Shown here: positions 15,921-24,797 of the stretch, in pieces | Numbering within the stretch: the stretch's first letter is position 1 | Layout of the letters: every line of letters begins with the position of its first letter | Position numbers and translations under genes: made by a program | DNA from: Aequorivita sp. | GTDB lineage: Bacteria > Bacteroidota > Bacteroidia > Flavobacteriales > Flavobacteriaceae | NCBI GenBank assembly: GCA_026646335.1 | Contig: JAPKFY010000004.1 | Location: 1-57,181 of the forward strand | Direction: 5' to 3' | DNA length: 57,181 nucleotides | Notes under the pieces: generated by a model | What the model saw: the letters and a program-made list of their open reading frames with translations, nothing else | Databases searched by the model: none | Told to the model about the DNA's origin: nothing

Positions 15921-16961
15921 ATGTATCAATTAGAGCAACCCATATACTTCTATATTCTCTTCGCCATTCCGGTAATAGTGGTGGTTTTTCTATTGCTTTT
16001 GGTTTGGAAAAAATCGGTTCAAAAGAGATTCGTTGATAAAGAATTGCTAAAAAAGTTAAGCCCAGACCGTTCACTCTTTAAATCAATTTTAAAAATACTC
16101 GTGCTCTGTTTGGCCATTGCCTGTTTGAGTTTTGCTTTGGTAAATCCTAAAATAGGGACCAAACTTGAAACCGTAAAGCGCGAAGGTGTTGACATCGTTT
16201 TCGCCTTGGACGTTTCAAAAAGTATGTTGGCAGAAGACATTGCGCCAAACCGTTTGGAAAAATCAAAACAGCTAATCACCCAAATAATCAACGGTCTTGC
16301 TGGCGATAGAATTGGGATTATCGGTTATGCAGGTAGCGCTTTCCCGCAGGTTCCAATTACTTCCGACTTTTCTTCCGCAAAATTATTCTTAAACGGAATG
16401 AACACAGATATGGTTTCCTCGCAAGGAACCGCCATTACCCAAGCAATTGAAATGGCACAGACTTTTTATGACGATGAGGAGCAAACCAATCGCGTTCTTT
16501 TCTTAATTTCTGATGGTGAGGATCACGAAGGCAATATTTCGCAAATTGCCGAAGAAGCAGCCGAAAAAGGCATCCGCATCTTTACCATTGGCGTGGGAAC
16601 ATTGGAGGGCGGTCCTATTCCCATTAAAGAAAACGGGGTGCTACAATACTACAAACGCGACCAAAACAATGAGCAAGTCATTACCCGTTTAAGTGAAGAA
16701 ACTCTTAAAGAGATTGCGAAAACCGCTAATGGTGAGTATATTGACGGCTCAAATACAAAAGTGGTAGTGGACAGAGTAAAAGCCATTTTGAGCGGAATGG
16801 ACAAAAAGGAATTTGAAGCCAAACAATTCACCGATTTTAAAGACCAATTCCAGTGGTTTTTGGCTGGGGCATTGTTTTTGCTGATTTTGGATGTGTTCTT
16901 TTTGGAACGACAAACAGCTTGGCTGAAAAAGTTGAATTTGTTTAATGAAGCAAAAAAATAA
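15921..16961 (+). CDS. batB: BatB: membrane VWA-domain protein
   Basis: 346 aa. N-terminal helices at ~9-28 and ~55-74, VWA domain with MIDAS Asp97-Val-Ser99-Lys-Ser101 ('ALDVSKSMLAED'), 'RVLFLISDGEDHEG' around the second metal-site loop, and a C-terminal helix ('WFLAGALFLLILDVFF'). It is a paralogue of BatA and is expected to pair with it in the membrane, with the VWA domain outside the cytoplasm. Confidence 0.93.
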   Translation: MYQLEQPIYFYILFAIPVIVVVFLLLLVWKKSVQKRFVDKELLKKLSPDRSLFKSILKILVLCLAIACLSFALVNPKIGTKLETVKREGVDIVFALDVSKSMLAEDIAPNRLEKSKQLITQIINGLAGDRIGIIGYAGSAFPQVPITSDFSSAKLFLNGMNTDMVSSQGTAITQAIEMAQTFYDDEEQTNRVLFLISDGEDHEGNISQIAEEAAEKGIRIFTIGVGTLEGGPIPIKENGVLQYYKRDQNNEQVITRLSEETLKEIAKTANGEYIDGSNTKVVVDRVKAILSGMDKKEFEAKQFTDFKDQFQWFLAGALFLLILDVFFLERQTAWLKKLNLFNEAKK

Positions 16962-16972
16962 AAGTAGAGCAT

Positions 16973-16989
16973 TAAACCTAATAGGTTTA
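16973..16989. promoter_or_regulatory. Palindrome between batB and batC
   Basis: TAAACCTA A TAGGTTTA is an 8+1+8 perfect palindrome in the 79-base gap before batC. It could be a protein-binding site; a one-base spacer makes it a poor RNA hairpin. Confidence 0.4.
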
Positions 16990-17040
16990 GAAAGGTTGAA
17001 AAAGTTAAATGAAGTGATGAAAATTTCGAAAATAAATAAT

Positions 17041-17895
17041 ATGAAAAAAACAATCAACAGAGCCATAGTATTGGTTTTGTTGACGGTTTCATTTTCGGCC
17101 TTTGCCCAACCTCAACAAGCTAAAGAGCAAAAGAAAGAACTGAAAGCTGCTCAGAATTTTTTAAGTGAAGCCCAGCAATCGCTTCAAAAGGATGAATTTC
17201 CAACTGCAGAAGCTGATTACAGAAAAGCCATTTCCTTGAATCCAAAAAGCGAAACAGCGAAGTACAATCTGGGAACGGCATACTACGGAAAAGAGAAAAA
17301 TGCAGAGGCTATGCTTCGTTTTAAACAAGCTGCCCAAACTGCAACCGAGAAATCTGAGAAACACAAAGCCTTTCACAATTTGGGTAATACCTTTATGAAT
17401 GAAAAGAAATATACGGAAGCTGTAGAATCTTATAAAAATGCACTCAGAAATAATCCCAATGACGATGAAACCCGATATAATTTAGCCTTGGCAAAAGATA
17501 TGTTGGAGAAAAATCCACCACCGCCAGAGGATAAAAACGACAAAAACAAAGATCAGAACGAAGACAAAAAAGATCAGGATAAAAAGGATCAGCAGGATAA
17601 AGACGATAAAAATAAGGAGGGCGACAAAGGCGACGAGAAGGAAGATAAAGATAAGGGCGACCAAAAAGAAGATAAAAAAGAAGGCGATAAAGACAAAGAC
17701 CAAGGCAAGCCCGACAAACCAAAAGACGAAGAGGGCGACAAGCCACAACAGCAACAGCCTGTTCCCGGACAACTTTCACCCCAACAAGTGAAAAGCCTTT
17801 TGGAAGCAATGAACAACGAAGAGAAAAAAACGCAGGATAAGATAAATGCCGAAAGACAGAAAGGCGCTAAAGTGAGAACGGATAAAGATTGGTAG
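17041..17895 (+). CDS. batC: BatC: TPR protein with charged linker
   Basis: 284 aa from the ATG at 17041, chosen because a clean signal peptide starts there ('MKKTINRAIVLVLLTVSFSA' then FAQ); an upstream in-frame ATG at 16945 overlaps batB. Two to three TPR repeats span ~40-155 ('AEADYRKAISLNPKSETAKY'). Then a ~85-residue Lys/Asp/Glu/Gln-rich low-complexity segment follows, and a conserved tail 'SPQQVKSLLEAMNNEEKKTQ' ending in KDW. Periplasmic scaffold of the Bat complex. Three bases separate it from batD. Confidence 0.9.
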   Translation: MKKTINRAIVLVLLTVSFSAFAQPQQAKEQKKELKAAQNFLSEAQQSLQKDEFPTAEADYRKAISLNPKSETAKYNLGTAYYGKEKNAEAMLRFKQAAQTATEKSEKHKAFHNLGNTFMNEKKYTEAVESYKNALRNNPNDDETRYNLALAKDMLEKNPPPPEDKNDKNKDQNEDKKDQDKKDQQDKDDKNKEGDKGDEKEDKDKGDQKEDKKEGDKDKDQGKPDKPKDEEGDKPQQQQPVPGQLSPQQVKSLLEAMNNEEKKTQDKINAERQKGAKVRTDKDW

Positions 17896-17898
17896 ATT

Positions 17899-19671
17899 AT
17901 GAAGACGAAAAGTTTTTTATTCCTTTTAACGTTTGTGCTGTGCAGCATTGCTGCCACGGCGCAAGTTCAGTTTGATGCGAAGGTGAGCAAAAAAACGCTT
18001 GGAATAAACGAGCGGTTGCGTATAGATTTTGAAATGAATCAAGATGGCGACAATTTTAGACCGCCAAATTTTAATGGTTTTCGCGTTGTTGGAGGCCCCA
18101 ACCAATCCATTAGTAATTCGTGGATAAACGGTAAAAGGAGTTTTTCAAAAACGTATTCTTATTTTTTATCTCCACAAACACGTGGAAAAATTACCATTGC
18201 CCAAGCCACTATAGAAATAGAAGGGGAGATATATAAAACACTTCCCGTTGAAATAGAAGTTACCGCTGCGGTTGAGGCTCCAAAAGATGGAAACAATGCA
18301 GATTATGTGGCAAGTGAAAACGTGCATTTAGTGGCAGAGGTATCAAACGCCAACCCATATTTGAACGAAGCACTTACAGTTACATACAAACTATATGTTT
18401 CGCACGATGTGAGTATTACCAGCCAATGGCGCGAGATCGACACTCCAAAATACGCAGACTTTTGGAGCCAGAATATAGACAATCAAAACAACTTTAAGGT
18501 TTCCGAAGGAAAATACAATGGCCAGGATTATCGCTTCGTGATTTTAAGGACCACCGTTCTTTATCCCCAAAAAACTGGGGAACTGGAAATAGAGCCACTC
18601 ACGCTGGATATTCCAATAGACGTTCAGGGCAATCGCCGCGATATTTTTGGGCGACGAGTGATGGAACGTGTTAACAAAACCATTTCGGCAGGAAAGCGAA
18701 CCATTAATGTAAAACCGCTTCCTTTAGAAGGAAAACCGGATGGATTTAATGGGGCGGTTGGTGATTTCACTTTTGATGTAAACACTAATAAAACTTCGTT
18801 AAATGCAAACGAATCATTACAACTTGATGTAAAAGTTTCAGGAAAAGGGAATTTAAAACTGTTCACCCTTCCTTCGGTAAAACTTCCAAATACTTTAGAA
18901 GTTTACGAGCCAGAACACGCCGAAAGTGTAAATACAACCATTGGCGGAATGCAAGGTTCCATCACAGATTCCTACACCATTGTGCCTCAATTTAAAGGAA
19001 CTTATCCTGTGAATCCAATCACTTTTTCATTTTTCGACCCGAAGACTGAAAAGTATAGAACCATCACTTCCAAAGAATTTACTATTGAAGTTGAAAACGG
19101 ACCAATAAGTTCAGCAAATGCAAGCGTCAATTCCAACGATGCGAAAAAGCAAGTTGTTCTTTCAAAAGACAATTTCAAGTACATAAAACTGGATGCCAAT
19201 TTGCAGCCCATAGCGCAAGAAGAATTCTTTAAATCACCATTGTTCTGGTCGCTTTTGGGTGGCCCATTTTTATTGATTCCGCTATTTATTCTTGCAGGAA
19301 AAAAACGCAGAACGCGTTTAAACGATGTGGAAGGAAACAAACTGCGCCGCGCAAACAAACTTGCCAAAAAATACCTTTCTGAAGCAAAGCGGAATATTCA
19401 AAACCCAGCTGCATTTTATGAAGCTTTGGAGCGCGCGCTTCACAATTATTTAAAAGCGAAACTGAATATTGAGACTTCTGAAATGGAAAAGAGCCTGATT
19501 TCCAAAATGTTGTTGGAACGAAATGTTGAGGCGCCTATAGTTGAAAACTTCATCGCTTTGCTGAAAAGCTGCGAATTTGCCCGTTATGCTTCCTCTTCAA
19601 CAGCATCAGTACAACAGGATTATAACAAAGCTGTGGAAGTGATCTCAAACATTGACAAACAAATACAGTAA
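17899..19671 (+). CDS. batD: BatD: aerotolerance protein
   Basis: 590 aa. Signal peptide to about residue 22 ('CSIAATAQ'), a long beta-rich periplasmic region typical of BatD ('ISNSWINGKRSFSKTYSYFL', and 'YPQKTGELEIEPLTLDIP'), a membrane helix around 452-470 ('SLLGGPFLLIPLFILAG'), and a cytoplasmic helical tail ('AFYEALERALHNYLKAKL'). BatD is a large membrane-anchored member of the Bat complex. Confidence 0.93.
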   Translation: MKTKSFLFLLTFVLCSIAATAQVQFDAKVSKKTLGINERLRIDFEMNQDGDNFRPPNFNGFRVVGGPNQSISNSWINGKRSFSKTYSYFLSPQTRGKITIAQATIEIEGEIYKTLPVEIEVTAAVEAPKDGNNADYVASENVHLVAEVSNANPYLNEALTVTYKLYVSHDVSITSQWREIDTPKYADFWSQNIDNQNNFKVSEGKYNGQDYRFVILRTTVLYPQKTGELEIEPLTLDIPIDVQGNRRDIFGRRVMERVNKTISAGKRTINVKPLPLEGKPDGFNGAVGDFTFDVNTNKTSLNANESLQLDVKVSGKGNLKLFTLPSVKLPNTLEVYEPEHAESVNTTIGGMQGSITDSYTIVPQFKGTYPVNPITFSFFDPKTEKYRTITSKEFTIEVENGPISSANASVNSNDAKKQVVLSKDNFKYIKLDANLQPIAQEEFFKSPLFWSLLGGPFLLIPLFILAGKKRRTRLNDVEGNKLRRANKLAKKYLSEAKRNIQNPAAFYEALERALHNYLKAKLNIETSEMEKSLISKMLLERNVEAPIVENFIALLKSCEFARYASSSTASVQQDYNKAVEVISNIDKQIQ

Positions 19672-19682
19672 AACTGAAGAAG

Positions 19683-20432
19683 ATGAAAAAGCTGCTGTAC
19701 ATACTGATTTTACTCGTTTCCTTCTCAAGTATTGCTCAAAACCAAAATCTTTTTGATCAAGGAAAAGAGCTTTATAAAAATGGAAAATACCAACAAGCCA
19801 TCAACGCTTGGATGCAGATTTTGGACAAAGGCGAACATTCCGCCGAGCTGTATTTCAATTTGGGAAATGCGCAGTACAAGCTGAACCACATTGGCCCGAG
19901 CGTATATTATTACGAAAAAGCACTTCAGCTTTCACCCAATGATTCCGATATAAAAAACAACCTCGCCTTTGCCGAAAATGCGCGAATTGATTCCATAGAA
20001 CCATTGCCACAGACAGTTTTTTCAAAATGGTACAAGAGTATTTCTGGAATTTTTACTTTTAATGGTTGGGCTATTTTGGCTGTTGTCTTTTCCATCTTTT
20101 TTGTGGCATTCTTCCTTTTTTATTATTTCGCTTTTTCTGAAAGGAGAAAACGATTGCTTTTTGTGAGCTCAATGTTTACAGGAATTCTTTTGGTCGCTTC
20201 TTTAACGATGGCTTTTTTGACCTATGGCGATTTTTCAAAAAAGCAACCCGCCATAATTTTTTCCAGTGAAATTGAAGTGAAAACAGAACCTTCAATGGGA
20301 AGCAATGTAGCCTTCACCCTTCATGAAGGCACCAAAGTGCAGATTACTGCTCAAGATGGCAACTGGTATCGCATCGCATTGGCCGACGGAAAAGACGGCT
20401 GGATTCCAGCTACAGATTTAAAACAACTTTAG
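19683..20432 (+). CDS. batE: BatE: TPR and SH3 membrane protein
   Basis: 249 aa. Signal peptide (1-18, 'SFSSIAQ'), TPR repeats at ~22-100 ('AELYFNLGNAQYKLNHIGPS'), two membrane helices (~124-148 and ~156-175), and a C-terminal bacterial SH3 domain (~190-249, 'VAFTLHEGTKVQITAQDGNW'). Last gene of the Bat cluster; converges with cvpA after 11 bases and no clear terminator. Confidence 0.88.
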   Translation: MKKLLYILILLVSFSSIAQNQNLFDQGKELYKNGKYQQAINAWMQILDKGEHSAELYFNLGNAQYKLNHIGPSVYYYEKALQLSPNDSDIKNNLAFAENARIDSIEPLPQTVFSKWYKSISGIFTFNGWAILAVVFSIFFVAFFLFYYFAFSERRKRLLFVSSMFTGILLVASLTMAFLTYGDFSKKQPAIIFSSEIEVKTEPSMGSNVAFTLHEGTKVQITAQDGNWYRIALADGKDGWIPATDLKQL

Positions 20433-20443
20433 ATTATTTGTTA

Positions 20444-20992
20444 CTAGTCAAGGCTATCCTTGGTTTTTTCCAGAGGAGCTTCCAATTCAAGGTTATTTAG
20501 TTCAAGCTCATCCACTTCCTGCATTATAGTTGGAAGAACAGCAGGAGCAATAGAGGCTACTGGTTTATAGAGAAAAGAGGATTCCCGTTTCTCTTCGGTA
20601 AGAATTCTATAATTTTCGGAAGCACTCACAAACATAAAAATCACACTTATTAAAAAGGCGAATTTCAGCACATTGAAAACACCGCCAAAAATCTTGTTGA
20701 AAATTCCAAGCATCGCAAAATCAGCCACTTTGGTTAAAAGTCTTCCCAATAAACTAAAGAGAAACATTATCAAGAAAAAAGTAATTAAAAATGATGTAAT
20801 ACGCGTCAAATCTTCACTCCATTCAAACCATTTTTCAAGGTAAACCTTTACATAATCCGAAAAGTACATAGCGCAGTAAACGCCGACCACCAACCCGATT
20901 AAAGAAGCGAGCGACCGAAGCAATCCTTTTTTAAAGCCAACAAAAAAAGCGATGGCGAAAATAATCCCAAGTACAATGTCTATTGTGTTCAT
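20444..20992 (-). CDS. CvpA-family membrane protein
   Basis: 182 aa with four membrane helices (~1-20, 23-45, 63-83, 100-122) and an acidic C-terminal tail. 'DIVLGIIFAIAFFVGFKKGL' is the CvpA/colicin V production signature. Family role is linked to envelope integrity and colicin V secretion; in Bacteroidota it is a standard neighbour of the next gene and pheS. Confidence 0.9.
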   Translation of the reverse strand: MNTIDIVLGIIFAIAFFVGFKKGLLRSLASLIGLVVGVYCAMYFSDYVKVYLEKWFEWSEDLTRITSFLITFFLIMFLFSLLGRLLTKVADFAMLGIFNKIFGGVFNVLKFAFLISVIFMFVSASENYRILTEEKRESSFLYKPVASIAPAVLPTIMQEVDELELNNLELEAPLEKTKDSLD

Positions 20993-21040
20993 TAACTGAA
21001 AATTTTCCTAAATATAGCACTTTCTGAACAGACGTATATT

Positions 21041-21096
21041 TCCAAATTTTAGTTATGGCTTTTGGAATTTGGAGTTTGTTATTTGGAATTTGAATG
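21041..21096. repeat. Heptamer-periodic array in the cvpA / 21130-gene promoter region
   Basis: TCCAAAT TTTAGTT ATGGCTT TTGGAAT TTGGAGT TTGTTAT TTGGAAT TTGAATG: exact 7-base period. It ends directly before the TATCTTTG promoter box at 21100. Confidence 0.8.
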
Positions 21097-21107
21097 CCGT
21101 ATCTTTG
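21076..21107 (+). promoter_or_regulatory. Bacteroidota promoter with -33 and -7 boxes
   Basis: TTG at 21076-21078, 21-base spacer, TATCTTTG at 21100-21107. The -33 TTG lies inside the heptamer array. Start codon at 21130. Confidence 0.55.
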
Positions 21108-21129
21108 CAGACTAACATATTTTGAAAAA

Positions 21130-21486
21130 ATGGCACGCGACGAACAATTAAAGGAACGATGGGAAGCAGTAGTAAAAATGCTGGGCGACCGTTTTGCTGA
21201 TGGCGAAATTTTGGATCTGGACGCCATCATTTATTTGGTGGGCGTTCAGGAGCTTAGCCAATTACACAGAAAATTTAAAAAAGACGAAAAGCTGGACTTG
21301 ATGCACATCGCCATCTGCCGTCTTTTGGAACCCTATGGCTATTACGAGTTCGATTATTTTGACGAAGAAAGCTGGCCACACTACAAAGTTTTGGAACAAT
21401 TGCCACCCTTAAAAGCTGGTGAACAAAGCGTTTTGATGAAGGAAGCTATTGTGCAGTATTTTTTGGAGAAGGAAGTGATATTTTAA
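21130..21486 (+). CDS. Conserved hypothetical protein between cvpA and pheS
   Basis: 118 aa from the ATG at 21130; the upstream in-frame ATG at 21094 lies before the promoter box and is rejected. Acidic, helical, soluble, no signal ('LDLDAIIYLVGVQELSQLHR', 'MHIAICRLLEPYGYYEFDYF'). I recall this small protein as a frequent flavobacterial neighbour of cvpA and pheS, but no function is known to me. Confidence 0.8.
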   Translation: MARDEQLKERWEAVVKMLGDRFADGEILDLDAIIYLVGVQELSQLHRKFKKDEKLDLMHIAICRLLEPYGYYEFDYFDEESWPHYKVLEQLPPLKAGEQSVLMKEAIVQYFLEKEVIF

Positions 21487-21560
21487 TCGATTCATTATTA
21501 GAGATTTTACATATTTAATTGCATTTATAAGAATGTTATAGACAATTTAGAAAGACAATT

Positions 21561-23273
21561 ATGAATATTTCAAGTATTGATAAAACCATTAGAACTGTAC
21601 TAAATTCTAGTTATTATAAAATCCCGAGATTCCAAAGACCATATTCTTGGGAAAGAGAACATATCGAGGATTTCTGGAATGATTCGATAATAGAAAGTAG
21701 TGGAGATTATTTTATCGGATCGATGGTGGTTTATGAAATTACAGAAGATACATATGGTGTTGTTGATGGTCAACAGAGATTAACTACTATAACAATGCTT
21801 TTAGGTGTTTTACGTGAAGCTTTTAAAAGTATTGGAGAGGAAAATTTAGCGAAAGGAACGCAGGGAATGATTGAACGTAAAGATTTAGATGATGATTTAA
21901 ATTATGTACTTCAAACAGAAAGTAGCTATCCGTTTTTTCACGAAAATATACAAAAATTTGATGATTCAGATGTATCTGAAATTCCTATAAAAAAAGAAGA
22001 AGAGTACATTAAAAAAGGATATGATTTCCTAATATCACTAGTTAATAAAGAAATGGCATCAATCGATGAGAAGACCACCATTTCAAAAAAAGAAAAACAA
22101 GAACAAAAAGTAGAAGCCCTTAAAAACATACGTGATAAAATTTTAAACCTAAAAGTTATATATATTGAATTAGGTAATGAAGATGACGCATATATTATTT
22201 TTGAAACACTAAATACTCGCGGAAAAGATTTACGAGTATCTGATTTAGTTAAAAATCATCTTACAAAAATGCTTCCCAAAAGCAATAAATCTGTGGACTT
22301 GTCAAAAGATAAATGGACAGATGCTAGAACTATAATTGAAGGTTCAAATGCCGATTTAAATATGGATAGCTTTTTACATCATTTATGGCTTTCAAAATAT
22401 GAATTTACAACACAGAAAAAATTATTTAAGTCTTTAAAACAAATTGTGACCAAAAGAAACGCAAAGGATTTTTTGAACGATATTTTAAATGAAACTAAAA
22501 TCTACAGAGAAACTCTCGATACAACCTATAGAGAGTGGAAAAAAGAAGAAGAAGAATTAAAAAATTCACTACAAGCTTTAACTATTTTTAGAGTAAAACA
22601 ACAAATTCCAATGTTACTTTCTGTAATGAGGGAATACGATAGAGGCGGTTTAAAACTTAAGAGAGTTAAAGATATAATAAATGCTATTGAATGTTTCCAT
22701 TTCATCTTTACCGCTATAACCTCTCAACGTTCATCAGGAGGCATTTCTTTTATGTATGCATTTCACGCAAGACAATTGGACCAAGCAGATCAAAAAGATA
22801 AAACCAAGTCTCTTGATGATTTAAAAAAGAAACTGAGGGACAAGTTGCCTTCACGAGACGAATTCGTTGCAAACTTTTTAGAATTAAATTATAGTTCAGT
22901 ATTTACAAAGGAAAAAGCCCTAGTTAAATACATTTTAACAAAATATGATAAATATTATTCAAAACAGGCGCAAACAGGAACTGCCATACATTATGACCAA
23001 ATGACAATTGAACATATTTTTGCAGAAAAAGATTCCTCAAAATATATTGATATAACCAATATTGGGAAAATTGGAAATTTACTTTTGATGGAGGAAGGAC
23101 TCAATGGAAATTTAGGAAATAAGCCGTTTATTGATAAGAAAAAGATTTATCTTCAATCAAATATCTATCTTGATGATGAAGTTAAAAATGCAACTGATTG
23201 GGGAGAAAAGGATATTATTGACCGAACTGAAGAAATAGCCATAAGATTGTTTGATACAGTATTTAAATTCTAA
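21561..23273 (+). CDS. DUF262 + DUF1524 (GmrSD-type HNH) protein
   Basis: 570 aa. N-terminal DUF262 (ParB/Srx-like nucleotide-binding) motifs: 'IPRFQRPYSW' (21-30) and 'VDGQQRLTT' (68-76). C-terminal DUF1524/HNH-type nuclease: 'TIEHIF' (482-487, His485), then 'IGKIGNLLLM' and the Asn-bearing 'NGNLGNKPF'. The architecture is that of GmrSD/BrxU-like modification-dependent type IV restriction enzymes. No methylase or partner is adjacent. It is visibly more AT-rich than pheS and sits between two genes I would expect to be neighbours, so it is probably an acquired defence gene. The canonical Pro after the EHI motif is replaced by Phe-Ala, so nuclease activity is not certain. Confidence 0.88.
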   Translation: MNISSIDKTIRTVLNSSYYKIPRFQRPYSWEREHIEDFWNDSIIESSGDYFIGSMVVYEITEDTYGVVDGQQRLTTITMLLGVLREAFKSIGEENLAKGTQGMIERKDLDDDLNYVLQTESSYPFFHENIQKFDDSDVSEIPIKKEEEYIKKGYDFLISLVNKEMASIDEKTTISKKEKQEQKVEALKNIRDKILNLKVIYIELGNEDDAYIIFETLNTRGKDLRVSDLVKNHLTKMLPKSNKSVDLSKDKWTDARTIIEGSNADLNMDSFLHHLWLSKYEFTTQKKLFKSLKQIVTKRNAKDFLNDILNETKIYRETLDTTYREWKKEEEELKNSLQALTIFRVKQQIPMLLSVMREYDRGGLKLKRVKDIINAIECFHFIFTAITSQRSSGGISFMYAFHARQLDQADQKDKTKSLDDLKKKLRDKLPSRDEFVANFLELNYSSVFTKEKALVKYILTKYDKYYSKQAQTGTAIHYDQMTIEHIFAEKDSSKYIDITNIGKIGNLLLMEEGLNGNLGNKPFIDKKKIYLQSNIYLDDEVKNATDWGEKDIIDRTEEIAIRLFDTVFKF

Positions 23274-23363
23274 ATAAAAATAGTTACAATATTTTATATA
23301 GTTCCTACATTATTCGTACGCAAACAAAAACCATTAGTGAATTCGTGGCAAAAAAAAATTAAA

Positions 23364-24383
23364 ATGATACAAACAATAAAAAACCACATAGCCGAAGTAC
23401 AAGCCTTTTCTTCCACCAACAAAGAAGAAATAGAAAACTTCCGCATAAAATATCTGGGGAAAAAAGGATTGCTGAACGACTTTTTCGCCGAGTTTAAAAA
23501 CGTGCCTAACGACCAAAAAAAGGAATTCGGGCAAGTTATAAACACCCTTAAAAATGCCGCACAGGAAAAAGTGGATTACCTTAAAGAAGCATTGGAAATC
23601 AAGGCTGAAACCAAAGGCGTTTACGGCGACCTATCCCGACCGGGCGAAGTGATTCCGTTGGGCTCGCGCCATCCTATTTCCATCGTAAAAAATAAAATTA
23701 TCGATATCTTTTTGCGAATCGGCTTCAACGTTTCCGAAGGACCGGAAATTGAGGATGACTGGCATAACTTTACAGCATTGAACCTTCCCGAATATCACCC
23801 GGCGCGCGATATGCAGGACACGTTTTTCATCCAAACCAACCCAGATGTTTTATTGCGTACCCACACCTCTTCGGTGCAGGTTCGCTATATGGAAAACAAC
23901 AAACCGCCCATCCGTACCATTTCTCCTGGGCGTGTTTACAGGAATGAAGCCATATCGTCACGTTCCCACTGCTTTTTCCACCAAGTGGAAGGTTTGTATG
24001 TGGACAAAGGCGTAAGCTTCGCAGACTTGAAGCAAACGCTGCAGTATTTCACTACGGAAATGTTCGGGAAATCTAAAATCCGTCTTCGTCCCTCCTATTT
24101 CCCGTTTACGGAACCAAGCGCCGAAGTTGATGTTTACTGGGGCTTGGAAACCGAAGCAGATCATAGAATCACAAAAGGAACCGGCTGGCTGGAAATTGGC
24201 GGCTGTGGAATGGTAGATCCAAATGTCCTTAAAAACTGCGGCATCGATCCCGAAGAATATTCTGGCTTTGCTTTTGGAGTGGGTATTGACCGTATCGCGA
24301 TGCTCTTGCACCAAATCCCGGACATTAGAATGTTCAGCGAGAACGACGTTCGCTTTTTGGAACAGTTTAAAAGTGTGCTTTAA
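23364..24383 (+). CDS. pheS: Phenylalanine-tRNA ligase alpha subunit
   Basis: 339 aa from the ATG at 23364; nine upstream codons in frame are not conserved. Class II synthetase: helical arm 'NFRIKYLGKKGLLNDFF', motif 2 region 'RTISPGRVYRNEAISSRSHC' and motif 3 'FGVGIDRIAMLLHQIPDIR' near the C-terminus. It charges tRNA-Phe as a tetramer with PheT, which is not in this window. Directly followed (4 bases) by a small conserved gene. Confidence 0.97.
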   Translation: MIQTIKNHIAEVQAFSSTNKEEIENFRIKYLGKKGLLNDFFAEFKNVPNDQKKEFGQVINTLKNAAQEKVDYLKEALEIKAETKGVYGDLSRPGEVIPLGSRHPISIVKNKIIDIFLRIGFNVSEGPEIEDDWHNFTALNLPEYHPARDMQDTFFIQTNPDVLLRTHTSSVQVRYMENNKPPIRTISPGRVYRNEAISSRSHCFFHQVEGLYVDKGVSFADLKQTLQYFTTEMFGKSKIRLRPSYFPFTEPSAEVDVYWGLETEADHRITKGTGWLEIGGCGMVDPNVLKNCGIDPEEYSGFAFGVGIDRIAMLLHQIPDIRMFSENDVRFLEQFKSVL

Positions 24384-24387
24384 AACT

Positions 24388-24783
24388 ATGCGAAAGGATA
24401 TTGAAATCCCCAAAGCCGAGTATGTGCACATTGTTGCAGTAAAGGAATGGGACAAAGATTTTACTGGCCAACAGTGGAATATTTACCTAGTGAATAATCG
24501 CGAAGATGAAATCAATACGGTTTTGGTGCTATCGCGCGGAAAAAGTGAAGATAAAAAAACTTCCACTTTACGCCACGGATTGGGAAATATAGCTTCTAAA
24601 ACTGCTGCTAAAGTTGAATTTATTCCCACGGAAGTTTTAGGTTTTACCAACGAATATCTGGTCACTTTTTTTGCAGAAAACAAACTCTTTGAACGCAAAT
24701 TTATCTTTGAACCCAACAGTATCTCAGAAGAAAAAGTAGTTGCCTTACCTGTTTTGGAAAGCGAAGGAATTTTGGCGAAATAA
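24388..24783 (+). CDS. Conserved hypothetical downstream of pheS
   Basis: 131 aa from the ATG at 24388. Predicted soluble beta-rich protein ('KDFTGQQWNIYLVNNREDEI', 'TAAKVEFIPTEVLGFTNEYL'); no recognised domain. Such genes are sometimes mislabelled as pheS-related only because of position. It is tightly coupled to pheS and followed after 14 bases by the ABC ATPase. Confidence 0.75.
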   Translation: MRKDIEIPKAEYVHIVAVKEWDKDFTGQQWNIYLVNNREDEINTVLVLSRGKSEDKKTSTLRHGLGNIASKTAAKVEFIPTEVLGFTNEYLVTFFAENKLFERKFIFEPNSISEEKVVALPVLESEGILAK

Positions 24784-24797
24784 AAATATTTCACGTA

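Noticed and set aside
16945-17040. Extended N-terminus of batC
   Set aside because: It overlaps batB and would place 32 charged residues before a clean signal peptide starting at 17041.
17444-17957. Long minus-strand ORFs opposite batC and the start of batD
   Set aside because: Antisense shadows of the Lys/Asp-rich coding sequence; the hydrophobic Phe/Val/Ile residues come from the complement of AAA/GAT/GAC codons.
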